Below, piece after piece: positions 47,664 through 58,188 of a DNA stretch of 64,000 nt. Source of the DNA: Planctomycetia bacterium (GTDB lineage Bacteria > Planctomycetota > Planctomycetia > Pirellulales > Thermoguttaceae). Location of the stretch: the NCBI GenBank assembly GCA_030527015.1, contig JAUNBR010000005.1, positions 1-64,000 of the forward strand, in the 5' to 3' direction. Made by a program: the position numbers and the translations under genes. Position 1 is the stretch's first letter. Every line of letters begins with the position of its first letter. The notes under the pieces are model-generated. The model worked only from the letters and a program-made list of their open reading frames with translations, had not been told where the DNA came from and did no database searches.

Positions 47664-48301
47664 TTCTGCCCACGCAAAACGTTCTCTCACGCGATTCCCG
47701 CTTCACGTGCCGCGGCATTTACGCTCTGCCACATTTCAGACTTACCGCCATTTTTCATGATTTACCGCCACTTTTCATGATTTCTCACCACATTTTCTCA
47801 CCACGGGAATCCTCTATTTTTACTCCTGTCCCCACGACGATTTTCCACCATAACGCCACGATATACCAGTTCCATTTTAAATTTCCGTGTTATACGGCTC
47901 TGAACGCACGCATTTTTACCGAAGCAAAAATGCTGGAGAAGCGGAATTTTATAATGTATCAGGGATAAATTACCTGGAACGTAAGAATCTTCATCTGGAA
48001 CAAAAACACAAAAAAAAACCGGCGTTCTCACACCGGGGAAAATTCAGCACCTTACGGCACGTCAAAAAAGCATTTTTCTATTATACAGATTCTACTTAAA
48101 ATTTTGTTTTATGCGGACACCAAAACAGTCATTTCACACATCCCGAAAGACCGGTCGGCGGACGAGGAACGCAAAAAATTATAGTGCGCCAAAGATATAC
48201 TGGTTCCACTTTAAATTTCCGTTTTGTGCGGCTCTAAACGCACACATTTTTAGCGAAGCAAAAATACCGGAGAAGCGGAAATTTATAGTGTGTATCGGAT
48301 A
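47664..48301 (+). repeat. three TATAC hairpin elements
   Basis: Forward copies lie at 47862-47968, 48082-48198 (degenerate, with a GACCGGTCGGCGGAC insert) and 48196-48301. The last is near-consensus and ends 38 bases from the isomerase stop. A weak CCGG...CCGG hairpin is seen near 48018. The first 200 bases hold nothing recognisable. Confidence 0.75.
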
Positions 48302-48338
48302 AAAAATACCTTCCGAAAATTTATCTGAAAGGAAACAC

Positions 48339-49358
48339 TCAAAAACCACGATCTGCTAAAATATCATCAAAATTCCGCAGATGATACCCGATTCCCACAT
48401 AATCCAGCAGACTGCATAATGCCCGCGCGGCCACTCCCACACCGTCCGGGCCACTATATCCGCCGAACTGCCCACCACCTTTCACGTGCGGTTCCAGATC
48501 CACAAAAAATCCCGGAATTCCCCGACGATTTAGTTTCGCGACAATTGACGGTAACGCCTTTTTCAGCTCACGGAATACCGCCTCATGCCCACCATCCCCC
48601 ATATTTGCCGGAACAAAATGCTTTAACTGATCCTCATTCACCGGATCTCCGACCTTCATGGGCCGTGGGTGCCGAAAGTCCTTCACATGAAGCCAGCCCA
48701 GTCCAGGAAGCATCGCGCGAAACTGTTCCAGTATCTCCACCGCATTATATCCCTGAACGACCAGATTTCCCGCATCAAAAACAAGAACCATCGCCGGGTG
48801 ATTTACCTTCTCATAAATCTCCGCTAAAAGCCAGCCGTTTTCGCCCACAAGATTCGGCTCCACTTCCAGACCAAAAGTTAAGTCGGAACGCAGACAGATT
48901 TCAGCGATCGCCGTCAGCTGATCCACCGCCTGATTCATATAATCTTTCGGATTTTTCCCCCGTGGATGATAAAAAGAGAATCCTCGAATCAGTTTACTCT
49001 CGAAAGCATGTGTAATCTCACACGCCCGCTCCACTTCACTCACATACTGCGAAAAAGGAACATACCGATTTTTCGTGCCATCTTCTTCGTCCGCCAGCTT
49101 TATTTTTCCGATCGGCGATCCAATCGACGAAACATTTAAGCCAAAATCACTCTGCAGACCGCGAATCGTCTGAATTTCATCCATGGTCAGATTCATTACA
49201 TTTTTTGTGCCGTTTCCAGCATCCACAAAACGAATACTATAATACTGTAAACCCAGCGCGGCATACGCACTAAACTGTTCCCGAATATTTTTATTCGCCT
49301 GCTGACTGACGCCCTCATCCGCGAATCCCGTAAGAATGACTTCTGCATTTCTGCTCAT
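48339..49358 (-). CDS. sugar phosphate isomerase/epimerase family protein
   Basis: The 339-residue protein has the xylose-isomerase-like TIM barrel (AP_endonuc_2 superfamily). Metal-ligand candidates follow the barrel strands: LTFGLEVEPNLVGENG (Glu), MVLVFDAGNLVV (Asp), LGWLHVKDFRHPRP (His) and FFVDLEPHV (Glu). The N-terminal VILTGFADEGVS and the conserved internal order are typical of family members acting on keto-sugars or inositols. The substrate cannot be deduced and no sugar cluster is adjacent. AAGGG lies before the start. Planctomycete genomes usually hold many members. Confidence 0.87.
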   Translation of the reverse strand: MSRNAEVILTGFADEGVSQQANKNIREQFSAYAALGLQYYSIRFVDAGNGTKNVMNLTMDEIQTIRGLQSDFGLNVSSIGSPIGKIKLADEEDGTKNRYVPFSQYVSEVERACEITHAFESKLIRGFSFYHPRGKNPKDYMNQAVDQLTAIAEICLRSDLTFGLEVEPNLVGENGWLLAEIYEKVNHPAMVLVFDAGNLVVQGYNAVEILEQFRAMLPGLGWLHVKDFRHPRPMKVGDPVNEDQLKHFVPANMGDGGHEAVFRELKKALPSIVAKLNRRGIPGFFVDLEPHVKGGGQFGGYSGPDGVGVAARALCSLLDYVGIGYHLRNFDDILADRGF

Positions 49359-49948
49359 GTTTACCCTTTTCGACCTTTCATATATTTACTGGTTTCACTT
49401 AAATTATAGTTTTTATAGCCTCCGACAAAATTTCTGATACCGTAAACGCCAGAAATAATAATTTGTCACAGACGGGATACCATACTGATTCCAATTTAAA
49501 ATTTCGTTTTGTGCGGCTCTAAAAGCAGGCATTTTCAGCGAAGCAAAATGCCGGAAAAGCGGATTTTATAATGTATCGGGTAAAAAAACTCGTTTCACTT
49601 TTAATTTCTGTTTTGTATGGACTCTAAATGCAAAAAATCTGACATTTCATACATCAGGAAATGCAGAGAAACAGAAATTTATATACCCGATACACGATAA
49701 ATTTCCGTGTTATACGGCCCTGAACACACGCATTTTTACCGAAGCAAAAATGCTGGAAAAGCAGTATTTTATCGTGCATCGGGTATATAAGGTCTGCCAG
49801 CAAAAATTCCGTCCCCCAAAATACTCTGAAACCCCACTTTCATACCTGACACATAATAAAATTCCGCTTCTCCGGCTTTTTTTGCTTCACGAAAAACGCC
49901 TATTTCCGTGGCCGCGGGAAGCGGAATTTTTAAGTAGAACCCGATATA
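49359..49948. repeat. four TATAC hairpin elements, one with swapped arms
   Basis: Copies lie at 49481-49586 (forward, near-consensus), about 49590-49681 (degenerate), 49682-49787 and 49841-49948 (reverse). The 49682-49787 copy has the 'CCCGATACACGATAAATTTC' arm at its left and its complement at the right, so both arms are of right-arm type. Confidence 0.8.
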
Positions 49949-49973
49949 CCATACGCATCTGGGAGGAAAGTCG

Positions 49974-51803
49974 TTACTCCTTCACCTCAGGCACTTCCTT
50001 TTTTTCCGGCGCTTTCGTGCTGCCGGTAAGATAATTATCGATCGCTGCCGCCGTCTGTAATTCTTGAAATTTCTCTTCGATCGCCATCTGCGTTTTCTTC
50101 AGCACGATATCCTTCTGCACAAGATCTTTCACTTCTTCAAAAGTAACTCCGATCGGTTCCGTGAAACCCGTGCAAAGTAAAATTACATACACATTCTGCA
50201 GCTGAATAATGCCTGACAGTTCTCCCGTTTCCAGTTTAAACGCCTCTTTTTCCAGCTCCGGCTGCCCTCCAAACTGAGAAATAGGGGGAACCGCACCTCC
50301 TAAAGCCCGACTCGCACCATCTGCTGAAAACTTTTTCGCCAGTTCAATAAAATTATCTTCCGTCGGATTTTCTCTGGCTAAACTCCACACCCGCTGTGCG
50401 GTACGAAGATCATTTAATATAATGACACGACATTTCACTTTCTTTCCAAAATTCGCGACATAACCACGCTGTAACTCTTCCGGCGTAATCACGATTTTCC
50501 CTTCCACCAGTTTCGCCAGCGCAAGAGACGGCCATAAAACATCCTCTCGGTACCTCTGTGCTGTGGCCCCATGCTCCTGCATTAATTTTTCCAAAAACAT
50601 CTCCACATTCGCGCTTCCATCTTCTTTCGGAGGAAGGCTTTCCAGCGCAACTCGCGCTAATTCTTTATTTAAATCCTCATCCGTAATCTGAATCTTCTCT
50701 TTTTTAACGGCCTGCTCAATTAAAGTCCGATTAATAATTCCTTCCAGTGCCTGACGACCGTAACGTAAAATACACTCATCTCCGAGCACCGCGATACTAA
50801 TCACATTTCCATCCACGATCGCCGCCACTCCAGGACGCGCCGCACTCTTCGTGGCATCTCCAAGAAAAATATCAATTTTCGCTTCCGTCATTAATTTCTG
50901 AGAAAGTTTAACTCCCGCTTCCTTCATTTTCCCCTGAATCGCGATCTGCTCCAGTTCTTCACGAATATCTTCCAGTTTAATCGCCGGATCCTGCGGAATC
51001 AGCTCTTCACATAAAATAATCATATACTGATTCCCCACTTCCATGGGCTGAGAAACCTCTCCCGGTTTCAGTGAAAAAATCACCTTCTCCACTTCCGGAG
51101 GATTCAGATGCCGACGAATATCAGGAACCAGACCGCCTAAACCAGCAGAATACGGATCCAGTGATTTTTTCTGCGCCAGCTCCGGAAATTTCTCTAAATC
51201 CTTTAACGCTTCTTCTCTCAGCTGCAGAGCTTCCTCTTTCGTACTTACCGCGATAATTCTGGCCTTTACTCCCGGTCCATAACGACGCTCGAACTCAATT
51301 TTTATCTCTTCCTCTGTCGGCTGCGCTTCCTTTCCCGCCAATTTTCGAATCGCCGCCTGCTGATAAATTACATCTCGAATAAACAGCTGCGGTGAAATCC
51401 CACGTTCCCGCTCTATCAGACCTAAATACTGCTCCGCATTCAGGCCAAATCGCTTCGACATGGTGTCCAGCTCTCCCTGTAAATCTTCATTCGTTATCTC
51501 CACTCCACCTTTTTTACACGCAGTCTCCAAAATATAACGTGAAATCAGCCTTCCCAGAACATCCTGACCATATTCCTTCACACACTCTCTGGATAATCTC
51601 TGATAACTGATCTCCTCTCCATTCACCGTGGCCACCGTTTTCGGTACAGACCGAACCACCGGTGCTTTCTCTTCTGCTGGTGCTCCCGCAGACGCCGCAG
51701 GACGCGCAAGAGGCGTCTGTGAAAAAATTATATCCTGAAAAAGAATTACCGTTACTAAAAATATCCCCATAAAAAGTAACGCCGTTTTTCGAAAATGTAA
51801 CAT
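49974..51803 (-). CDS. exported peptidyl-prolyl isomerase with two parvulin domains
   Basis: The 609-residue protein has a signal peptide (LLFMGIFLVTVILFQDIIFS) and two SurA/PrsA-like modules, each with a helical chaperone part and a PpiC domain. The first isomerase domain spans about 175-275 (KARIIAVSTKEEA, LGGLVPDIRRHLNPPEVEK, SLKPGEVSQPMEV); the second about 455-560 (KCRVIILNDLRTA, LGGAVPPISQF, KLETGELSGIIQL). A Pro/Glu/Lys-rich tail ends it. It should fold outer-membrane or surface proteins in the periplasm, alongside the Skp-like protein at 17.1 kb. The catalytic His residues of canonical parvulins are not clear, so chaperone activity may dominate. Confidence 0.9.
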   Translation of the reverse strand: MLHFRKTALLFMGIFLVTVILFQDIIFSQTPLARPAASAGAPAEEKAPVVRSVPKTVATVNGEEISYQRLSRECVKEYGQDVLGRLISRYILETACKKGGVEITNEDLQGELDTMSKRFGLNAEQYLGLIERERGISPQLFIRDVIYQQAAIRKLAGKEAQPTEEEIKIEFERRYGPGVKARIIAVSTKEEALQLREEALKDLEKFPELAQKKSLDPYSAGLGGLVPDIRRHLNPPEVEKVIFSLKPGEVSQPMEVGNQYMIILCEELIPQDPAIKLEDIREELEQIAIQGKMKEAGVKLSQKLMTEAKIDIFLGDATKSAARPGVAAIVDGNVISIAVLGDECILRYGRQALEGIINRTLIEQAVKKEKIQITDEDLNKELARVALESLPPKEDGSANVEMFLEKLMQEHGATAQRYREDVLWPSLALAKLVEGKIVITPEELQRGYVANFGKKVKCRVIILNDLRTAQRVWSLARENPTEDNFIELAKKFSADGASRALGGAVPPISQFGGQPELEKEAFKLETGELSGIIQLQNVYVILLCTGFTEPIGVTFEEVKDLVQKDIVLKKTQMAIEEKFQELQTAAAIDNYLTGSTKAPEKKEVPEVKE

Positions 51804-52556
51804 AATAAATCTCCTGTGTTTCTAATAAAATAGAACGTTTACATCAGTATAAAGCATTTTGCCGAAAATATCAAGAGGAAAATATCCGAACGACGACATA
51901 TTATAAAATGAAACTTTAATAAAAAATCAAAAATTGTAATCTCTTCTGTTTTTGCTGTATACCGATTTTCCTTTAAATTTCCATTTTTATGCGGCTCTGA
52001 AGCATGTATTTTCAGCGAAGCAAAAATACGGTGGAAGCGGAGAATTTATCGTGCATCGGGTCTAATTTTTCTTAAATTTCTATTTCCGTGGAATTTTGTT
52101 TCACCGAAAATCTTTGTGTTTAAAACCGAACAGAATTTATTTTAAATAAATCGGTGTAAATTTTCAGATTTTAGTTTTTGTAAATACAGAATCGGGGGAT
52201 TTTCGTCAGATGGTCCGCCACCAGCGTGCCACGATTTTTTATCATAATGGTTCCACTTTTTTTATTTCTATTTTCGCGTGGCTCCGAAAACAGACATTTT
52301 TAGCAAAACAAAAATACCGAAAAAGCAGATTTTATAGTACATCCGAAATAAATATCATTTAAAAAATCCGGTTTTTACCCGCACTAAACACCCATTTTGA
52401 GCAGGTAAAAACCGGTAAAACAAAAATTTATCGCACGACTCTAAATATTACACACTGTTCCCACTTTTAATTTCCATTTTCGCACAGTTCTGAAAACAGA
52501 CATTTTTAGCAAAACAAAAATGCCGGAAAAGTGGAATTTTATCGTGCATCGGGCAA
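51804..52556. repeat. gap with TATAC hairpin elements and a pheA terminator
   Basis: Forward copies lie at 51958-52063, about 52245-52345 (degenerate) and 52450-52556. The last ends at the base next to the pheA stop codon. Nothing else is recognised except the terminator listed separately. Confidence 0.72.
52362..52415 (-). terminator. terminator of the aroF-pheA operon
   Basis: CCGGTTTTTACC (52368-52379) and GGTAAAAACCGG (52404-52415) form a perfect 12 bp stem with a 24-base loop. On the minus strand a T-run follows directly. It lies 140 bases past the pheA stop codon, with one hairpin element in between. Confidence 0.75.
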
Positions 52557-53627
52557 TTATAATTCTCGATAACACCCAAGAAAACGATAACCGAGTGTTT
52601 TCCGTTCTATTTCCTGCAGAATCTCCTGAACTTCCGGAACCTGATCTGAAGCCGCGAAATCCACGAAAAACGCAAAATTACTGGTTTCATCCGGCACCGA
52701 GTCAATTCGCGTTAAATTTATATTCGCATCCGCAAATAATTTTAGGATGGAAAATAACGCCCCCGCTTTATCAGGAATCGAAAACACCAGAGAGCACTTA
52801 TTCCCCTGCTCTGAATATGGCGTACGAGAAATCACCACAAAACGCGTCCGCGTGTGTTCTTCATTTCCGATTCCTTCCATCAGAATATCCAAATTATAAT
52901 ATCTCGCAGCCAATTCTCCAGCGATCGCCGCGCTGGCTTCCGGAACATCTTCCGCCAGCATTTTAGCCGCCCCCGCCGTGTCAAAATACTGAATCGGCTC
53001 CAGATCCATCCGTTTTATAAACTCCGAGCATTCCGCCAGTGCGGCCGGATGGGAATACACACGACGTAAATTACGATGATCGGTTCCCGGAGGAATCATC
53101 AGGCAGTGATGTACCGACATTTCCACCGCTCCCACGATATACAGCGGAGGATCCGAGTTTCGTAATGCCCCGTTTACATGACTTACGATTCCTCCTGCCG
53201 TATTCTCGATCGGCACGATTCCATACTCATAAGACCCTTCACTCACTCCCTGAAAAATATCGGTAAACTCCGCACACGGAATCGGCACCACTCCCGAATT
53301 CCACTGCCTGGCCGCCATTTCACTAAATGCGCCATGCTCTCCCTGAAACGCCACCAGCGGTTTTTCTTCCACCTGAATCCGTTTACATTCCGTAAAAATC
53401 GTTTCATAAATATCCTTTATCACTTCCGCGGATAAAAGTGAGCGTTCTCGTCCCATTAAACTGTCCAGAATTTCCTTTTCTCGAGACGGAACATTTACCT
53501 GCTGATTCTGCTCTTTTTTGAACCGGACGATCAGACGTGCCACCTCTATTCTTTTTTGTAACATCTGTAACAGATTATTATCGATTCGGTCAATTTCCCT
53601 GCGTAATGCATTAATATTTAGATCCAT
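52557..53627 (-). CDS. pheA: bifunctional chorismate mutase / prephenate dehydratase
   Basis: The 356-residue P-protein joins three domains. Chorismate mutase is at about 1-85 (LRREIDRIDNNLLQMLQKRI, with the AroQ helix pattern). Prephenate dehydratase is at about 98-275 (VAFQGEHGAFSEMAA, YGIVPIENTAGGIV, RTRFVVISRTP). A C-terminal ACT domain for phenylalanine feedback (KCSLVFSIPDKAGALFSIL) completes it. It makes phenylpyruvate from chorismate. I chose the start at 53627: AGGAG lies nine bases ahead, and the ATG overlaps the TAA of the upstream DAHP synthase gene as TAATG, so the two are translationally coupled. The frame extends seven codons further upstream. Confidence 0.96.
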   Translation of the reverse strand: MDLNINALRREIDRIDNNLLQMLQKRIEVARLIVRFKKEQNQQVNVPSREKEILDSLMGRERSLLSAEVIKDIYETIFTECKRIQVEEKPLVAFQGEHGAFSEMAARQWNSGVVPIPCAEFTDIFQGVSEGSYEYGIVPIENTAGGIVSHVNGALRNSDPPLYIVGAVEMSVHHCLMIPPGTDHRNLRRVYSHPAALAECSEFIKRMDLEPIQYFDTAGAAKMLAEDVPEASAAIAGELAARYYNLDILMEGIGNEEHTRTRFVVISRTPYSEQGNKCSLVFSIPDKAGALFSILKLFADANINLTRIDSVPDETSNFAFFVDFAASDQVPEVQEILQEIERKTLGYRFLGCYREL

Positions 53628-54436
53628 TATGAAAGCTCCTTTATACATATTTCCAGTTTTTGTATTCTTTTCATTAAATCCCCAAACATTTCTGGCGTCA
53701 GAGACTGTTCCCCGTCACACAGAGCCATTTCCGGATGTGCGTGCACCTCTATTTCCAGTCCATCTGCTCCCGCCGCCAGCGCAGCCAGAGACATGGGCAG
53801 CACCATATCTCGCCTTCCCGTGGCATGTGATGGATCCACAAAAATAGGCAGATGAGTTAAACTGCGAATATTCGGAATCGCGCTTAAATCCAGAGTGTTC
53901 CGAGTGGAACGCTCAAAAGTTCTTATCCCACGTTCACAAAGAATCACATTCGGATTCCCCTCCGCAAGAATATATTCCGCACAATTCAGCCATTCCGTAA
54001 TCGTAGAATGCATCCCGCGTTTCAGTAAAATCGGACGCTGAGACCGACCAGCCTCTTTCAGTAATGAAAAATTCTGCATATTCCGCGTTCCGATCTGTAA
54101 TATATCCGCGAATTCCGCCACCCACGGCACATCTCGCGGATCAATTACCTCTGTAATAATCGGCATGGACACCTCCGCAGCGACTTTTCGTAAAAGATTT
54201 AGCCCTCTCATTCCCAGTCCCTGAAAATCATATGGACTGGTACGGGGCTTAAACACCCCTCCACGAAGAATATTCGCCCCCGCCTGATGTACCGCCACCG
54301 CCGTTTCATATAACTGTTCCCACGTTTCGACACTACATGGCCCAGCGATAACGATAAAATCTTCCCCGATTCGCAAATTCTGAACTTCTATCACCGTTCT
54401 TTGCGGATGATCCACCAGCGAAAATAATTGGTTCAT
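53627..54436 (-). CDS. aroF: 3-deoxy-7-phosphoheptulonate synthase (DAHP synthase)
   Basis: The 269-residue protein is a type I-beta (AroA(G)/Bacillus-like) DAHP synthase, which condenses phosphoenolpyruvate and erythrose-4-phosphate as the first shikimate step. Motifs are [75 protein letters not shown] and [15 protein letters not shown]. It lacks the N-terminal regulatory extension seen in some members. It is the first gene of a two-gene unit with pheA, giving a phenylalanine-directed pair. GAAAGGATG lies before the start. Confidence 0.95.
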   Translation of the reverse strand: MNQLFSLVDHPQRTVIEVQNLRIGEDFIVIAGPCSVETWEQLYETAVAVHQAGANILRGGVFKPRTSPYDFQGLGMRGLNLLRKVAAEVSMPIITEVIDPRDVPWVAEFADILQIGTRNMQNFSLLKEAGRSQRPILLKRGMHSTITEWLNCAEYILAEGNPNVILCERGIRTFERSTRNTLDLSAIPNIRSLTHLPIFVDPSHATGRRDMVLPMSLAALAAGADGLEIEVHAHPEMALCDGEQSLTPEMFGDLMKRIQKLEICIKELS

Positions 54437-56004
54437 TTTTCATCCTTTCTTCAAAAATAAAAAAATTTGCATATTTTTTATTTCTACAGATTTCCTTTTT
54501 TGATTTTCCATTTTATGCACTAAAAGGCCGAATATTTTCACCAAAACAAAAATACCTGTCTTTCGAAAAACTGGAAAAACGAAAATTTATACTGCACCGG
54601 GAATACCACCCAGTAAATATTTATATCTGATACACTATAAAATTCCGCAAAATTCCGCTTCACCGGCATTTCTGCTTCACGGAAAATGCCTGCTTTCAGA
54701 GCCGCACAAAACAGAAATTTAAAGTGGAACCAGATATATAACTTCCCAGACCTTAATAATATTATAACCGCAGACACTAAAACATAAAAACGTTAAATTT
54801 CCCACAAAACAAAAACTGGCACCTCTTCATCTCTCAGACAGCAAGAAAAGACAGGTTTATATACACAGGTCTAATATTCATTTCAGATTTTTTAGCCACG
54901 AAAACGAGTATTTTCTGCCAAGACAAAACACCAGGAAAGAGAGAAAAAAACTCACACCGAGTAATAGAAACGCCCTAAAAGACTAAAGTACAGCGCATAA
55001 TTCGGTTTCGTCAGAAAAAACCGGCGACTGAAAAGGGCAGATGTATTCATTTTAAAATTCACAAAATAAATTGGCACTACAGTAAATTTCACACCATACG
55101 GTCATACACTGGCACTACTTAAATTTCCGTTCTGTATAACTCAGAAAGCAGACATTTTCAGCGAAACAAAAATACCAGTGAAATGTAAATTTATCGTACA
55201 TCGGATATAAATACGTTTCTCCGTACAAAATCCCGTGCGAAATATTAATCTTTATCATCAGGTAATTTAATTTTCATTACTCTTTAAGGATATTTAAATG
55301 ATATGTAAAATTTTTATTTTGTCAAGACATCCATCCCCATTTTTTATTTTATATGCGATACACTATAAAATTTCGCTTCCCCCGACATTTTGCTTCACAG
55401 AAAATGCCCGCCTTCTGAATTACACAGAACGGAAATTTAAAGTGGAACCAGGTATATACTCAGCACATATAAAAAAATTATCTGGTTCCATTTTTGATTT
55501 TCGTTTTCATACAGTCATAAAAACAGATATTTTCGCGAAACAAAAATGCCTTTTTTAGAGCCACAAAAAATGGAAATTTAAAGGAGAACCAGCATATGCG
55601 GGAAGAAAAACCTAAAAATTTTTCATACCATGACTTTATTTCGCTTATTTTTTAATCTATTATTGCAAATTTTTAATTTTTTGGTAAAATTTAAGAACTT
55701 TTATACGCGATATATTATAAATTTACATTTCCCCGGCATTTTTGCTTCACAGAAAATGCTGCTTCCCGAGCCGCACTAAACGGAAATTTAAGGGAGAACC
55801 AGTATTTTTCATTTTTTATTATCCTGCCTTCCGCCATATTCAAAAAAAACAGAAAAAATTTATCCCATTTTAAATTTTTGTTTTACGCGGCCATGAACGC
55901 AGGCTATTTTTCCCGTCTGCCAGCAGCAGGAAAACAAAATGCCGAGAAAACGGGAAATTAATGTCTCTGGCATAAACCTGTAAATTTAACATAAGGAACG
56001 TCAT
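54437..56004. repeat. 1.6 kb gap with about seven TATAC hairpin elements
   Basis: Copies lie at about 54497-54600 (forward, degenerate), 54622-54738 (reverse, with AAATTCCGC duplicated in the left arm), 55104-55208 (forward), 55351-55456 (reverse), about 55480-55596 (mixed arms), 55702-55804 (reverse) and about 55858-55975 (forward, with insert). No gene is present, and no tmRNA could be recognised although smpB follows. Confidence 0.75.
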
Positions 56005-56505
56005 ACGGCTAAATCAAAAACCTCAAAAAAGAAAAAAAGTGAGCATCCTGAACAGAAAATTATCTGTGAAAACAGGAAAGCACGCCATGATTATGAAATC
56101 ATGGAAACATTAGAGTGCGGCATCATTCTTGTCGGAAGCGAAGTAAAAAGCCTGCGCGAGGGACGCTGTTCACTTAATGAAGCTTATGGAAAAGTTCGAG
56201 ACGGTGAATTATGGCTCATCGGAGCAGATATTCAGGAATATCTGGAGGCGAATCGGCTTAATCACCAGCCGAAACGTCCGCGTAAATTATTATTACACCG
56301 GCGTGAAATCCGAAAATTTGCAGGCCGTGCCGCCGAAAAAGGTTTAACTTTAATTCCACTGCGCATGTATTTTCATAAAGGTCTGGCAAAAGTTTTAATG
56401 GGCATCTGCCAGGGAAAACAAAAACACGATAAACGTCAGGCCATGAAAACTGCCGAAGCGAATAAACGCATCCGATTAAATATGTTACGTTTTACACAGA
56501 GATAA
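56005..56505 (+). CDS. smpB: SsrA-binding protein with a probable ACG start codon
   Basis: SmpB binds tmRNA and brings it to stalled ribosomes. From the first in-frame ATG (56101) the protein would lack the conserved first strand. Upstream in the same frame the sequence reads T/M-AKSKTSKKKKSEHPEQ, then KIICENRKARHDYEIMETLE, exactly the N-terminus expected, back to an ACG at 56005 preceded by AAGGAA six bases ahead. No ATG, GTG or TTG occurs in frame between the stop at 55987 and 56101. The rest (GIILVGSEVKSLREGRCSL, the IQEY segment, KRPRKLLLHRREI, LRMYFHKGLAKV, KRQAMKTAE) is normal. Full length is 166 residues. A T-to-C sequencing or assembly error is the alternative. Confidence 0.88.
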   Translation, partial: TAKSKTSKKKKSEHPEQKIICENRKARHDYEIMETLECGIILVGSEVKSLREGRCSLNEAYGKVRDGELWLIGADIQEYLEANRLNHQPKRPRKLLLHRREIRKFAGRAAEKGLTLIPLRMYFHKGLAKVLMGICQGKQKHDKRQAMKTAEANKRIRLNMLRFTQR

Positions 56506-56653
56506 TTTTATCCGCAGTGCGTTTTACATACACTAATTATTTAGTACTCCGACATTTTATATAATTCTTTCAAAAAGAAAACTGTTCCATTAAAATTTTT
56601 CTTTTTGAAATATCCTTTTTTGACAAAATAATTTTTTTAACATTCACCTCTTT

Positions 56654-57523
56654 ATGACTGAATATTTAGTACGTTACGGAACCATGAGGTTCCAGGGTAT
56701 ATTTGCGTGGAACCACACCGATAAAATCATGCGGGGAGAGTATGTTATTTTACGGACAGACCGCGGCCTGGAAATCGGTGAAGTACTTTCTGAAGTTACT
56801 GAAAAAATTCAGTCTTTTTTACCGCAAGACATTCCGCATGGCATTTTAATGCGCCGTATGACGCATGATGACGCGAACGAATATTCCAGAATTCATCAGC
56901 ATGAGGCCGAAGAGTTTCAGATATGCCTGCGCTGTATCGCGGAACAGAAATTACCCATGTATTTAGTGGATGTCGAACATCTTTTCGGCGGAGAACGGAT
57001 TATCGTTTATTATTTAGCAGACGGAAGAATAGACTTCCGAGAACTGGTAAAAATTTTAGCGGGCGAATTTCAGATACGAATAGAAATGCGGCAGATTGGG
57101 GTGCGGGATGAAGCAAAATTATTAGCAGATTTCGGTGATTGTGGTAAAGAATGCTGCTGTAACACATATCTGACGGTCATGCCACCCGTTTCCATGAAAA
57201 TGGCAAAAGTTCAAAAAGCCACGCTGGATCCGTCTAAAATTTCCGGACGGTGCGGACGTTTAAAATGCTGCCTGCGTTACGAATATCCAGTTTATGAAGA
57301 AATTCTTAAAGATTTACCTCCGATCGGTGTTTATGTACGCTGTGAAGATGGTGCCCTGGGGAAAATTATTGGACAAGAAATTTTACAAAAAAAAGTTTTG
57401 GTCGAGACAGAAGATGGAACTCGGCGTTCCGTGTCAAAAAATGAGTTTACAGTTTTAGAAAAGAAGGGGCGCAGTCCTGCAGGCGCACCGAAAGCCTCTC
57501 CAGAGGATGAGATTCAAGAGTAA
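56654..57523 (+). CDS. ricT: PSP1-domain protein of the RicT (YaaT) family
   Basis: The 289-residue protein matches RicT/YaaT. The N-terminal YLVRYGTMRFQGIF and GEYVILRTDRGLEIGEVL precede the PSP1 C-terminal domain, with YYLADGRIDFRELVKILAGE and RQIGVRDEAKLLADFGDCG. The cysteine motif CGKECCC followed by GRCGRLKCCLRYE supplies iron-sulphur ligands. In Bacillus RicT joins RicA and RicF to affect RNA processing and competence. Partners are not in this window, so the role here is less certain. A ~35-residue low-complexity tail follows. There is no obvious ribosome-binding site before the ATG. It follows smpB by ~150 bases. Confidence 0.88.
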   Translation: MTEYLVRYGTMRFQGIFAWNHTDKIMRGEYVILRTDRGLEIGEVLSEVTEKIQSFLPQDIPHGILMRRMTHDDANEYSRIHQHEAEEFQICLRCIAEQKLPMYLVDVEHLFGGERIIVYYLADGRIDFRELVKILAGEFQIRIEMRQIGVRDEAKLLADFGDCGKECCCNTYLTVMPPVSMKMAKVQKATLDPSKISGRCGRLKCCLRYEYPVYEEILKDLPPIGVYVRCEDGALGKIIGQEILQKKVLVETEDGTRRSVSKNEFTVLEKKGRSPAGAPKASPEDEIQE

Positions 57524-57532
57524 TCGTATTTT

Positions 57533-57657
57533 TATACTGATTCTCATTTAAATTTCCGTTTTGTGCGGCTCTGAAACAGGCATTTTAACCCAGCCCGCTC
57601 TGGCTGGAAAGCAAAAATGCCGAAAAACGGAATGTTATAATGCATCGGAGATGTATA
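57533..57657 (+). repeat. TATAC hairpin element after ricT
   Basis: A forward copy with the insert CCCAGCCCGCTCTGGCTGG starts nine bases past the ricT stop codon. Confidence 0.8.
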
Positions 57658-58188
57658 ATTTCCATTTAATCATATGGATTTAATGCAGAGAGCCGCTAAA
57701 TATATTTCATAAATTTTATTATTAATTTCATTACTTAAATTCATTTCTCCGACTTACCATAAAACGAGATATAACACCCGTCAAAATATACACCAGAATC
57801 ACAGAGATCCGACTGAACAAAAAAGAATTTTTTCTTTAATTTCATAATAGTTCGTCTCGGAAACAGTAAATTTATATTAAAATTCCTGTTAAAGTTCCTT
57901 GTAAAAAATGGAATATCGGATATAATCATTATTATGTTAAAATAAATTTATTTTTATTCCTTCTTTTCAAAAATGTAACTTTAACGATTATATCATACAG
58001 GATTTACTTTTGTGGGGGAATATATAATTTGTAAAATACGTAAAATAGTCGCAGTACATAAAATATCTGCTGGAAAACCTTATAAGAAATAAAAAACATA
58101 GAACATTTAGGTTAAAGCATATAAAATATAAGAATATAATTGTCAAAATAAAACTAAAAAATCAGTAAGTTATCATAAGGTTTATATT
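57658..58188. other. AT-rich gap before the lipid cluster
   Basis: This ~530-base stretch is very AT-rich and has no repeat copy that I recognise. It probably carries the promoter of the fabZ-like gene at 58189, but several TATAAT-like strings occur and I cannot choose among them. Confidence 0.45.

Noticed and set aside
48419-49015. A 198-codon frame opposite the sugar isomerase gene
   Set aside because: Shadow of the real gene; Pro/His-rich composition typical of antisense translation.
54437-56004. A tmRNA gene next to smpB
   Set aside because: No tRNA-like ends, no CCA acceptor and no tag reading frame could be found; the gap is made of hairpin elements.
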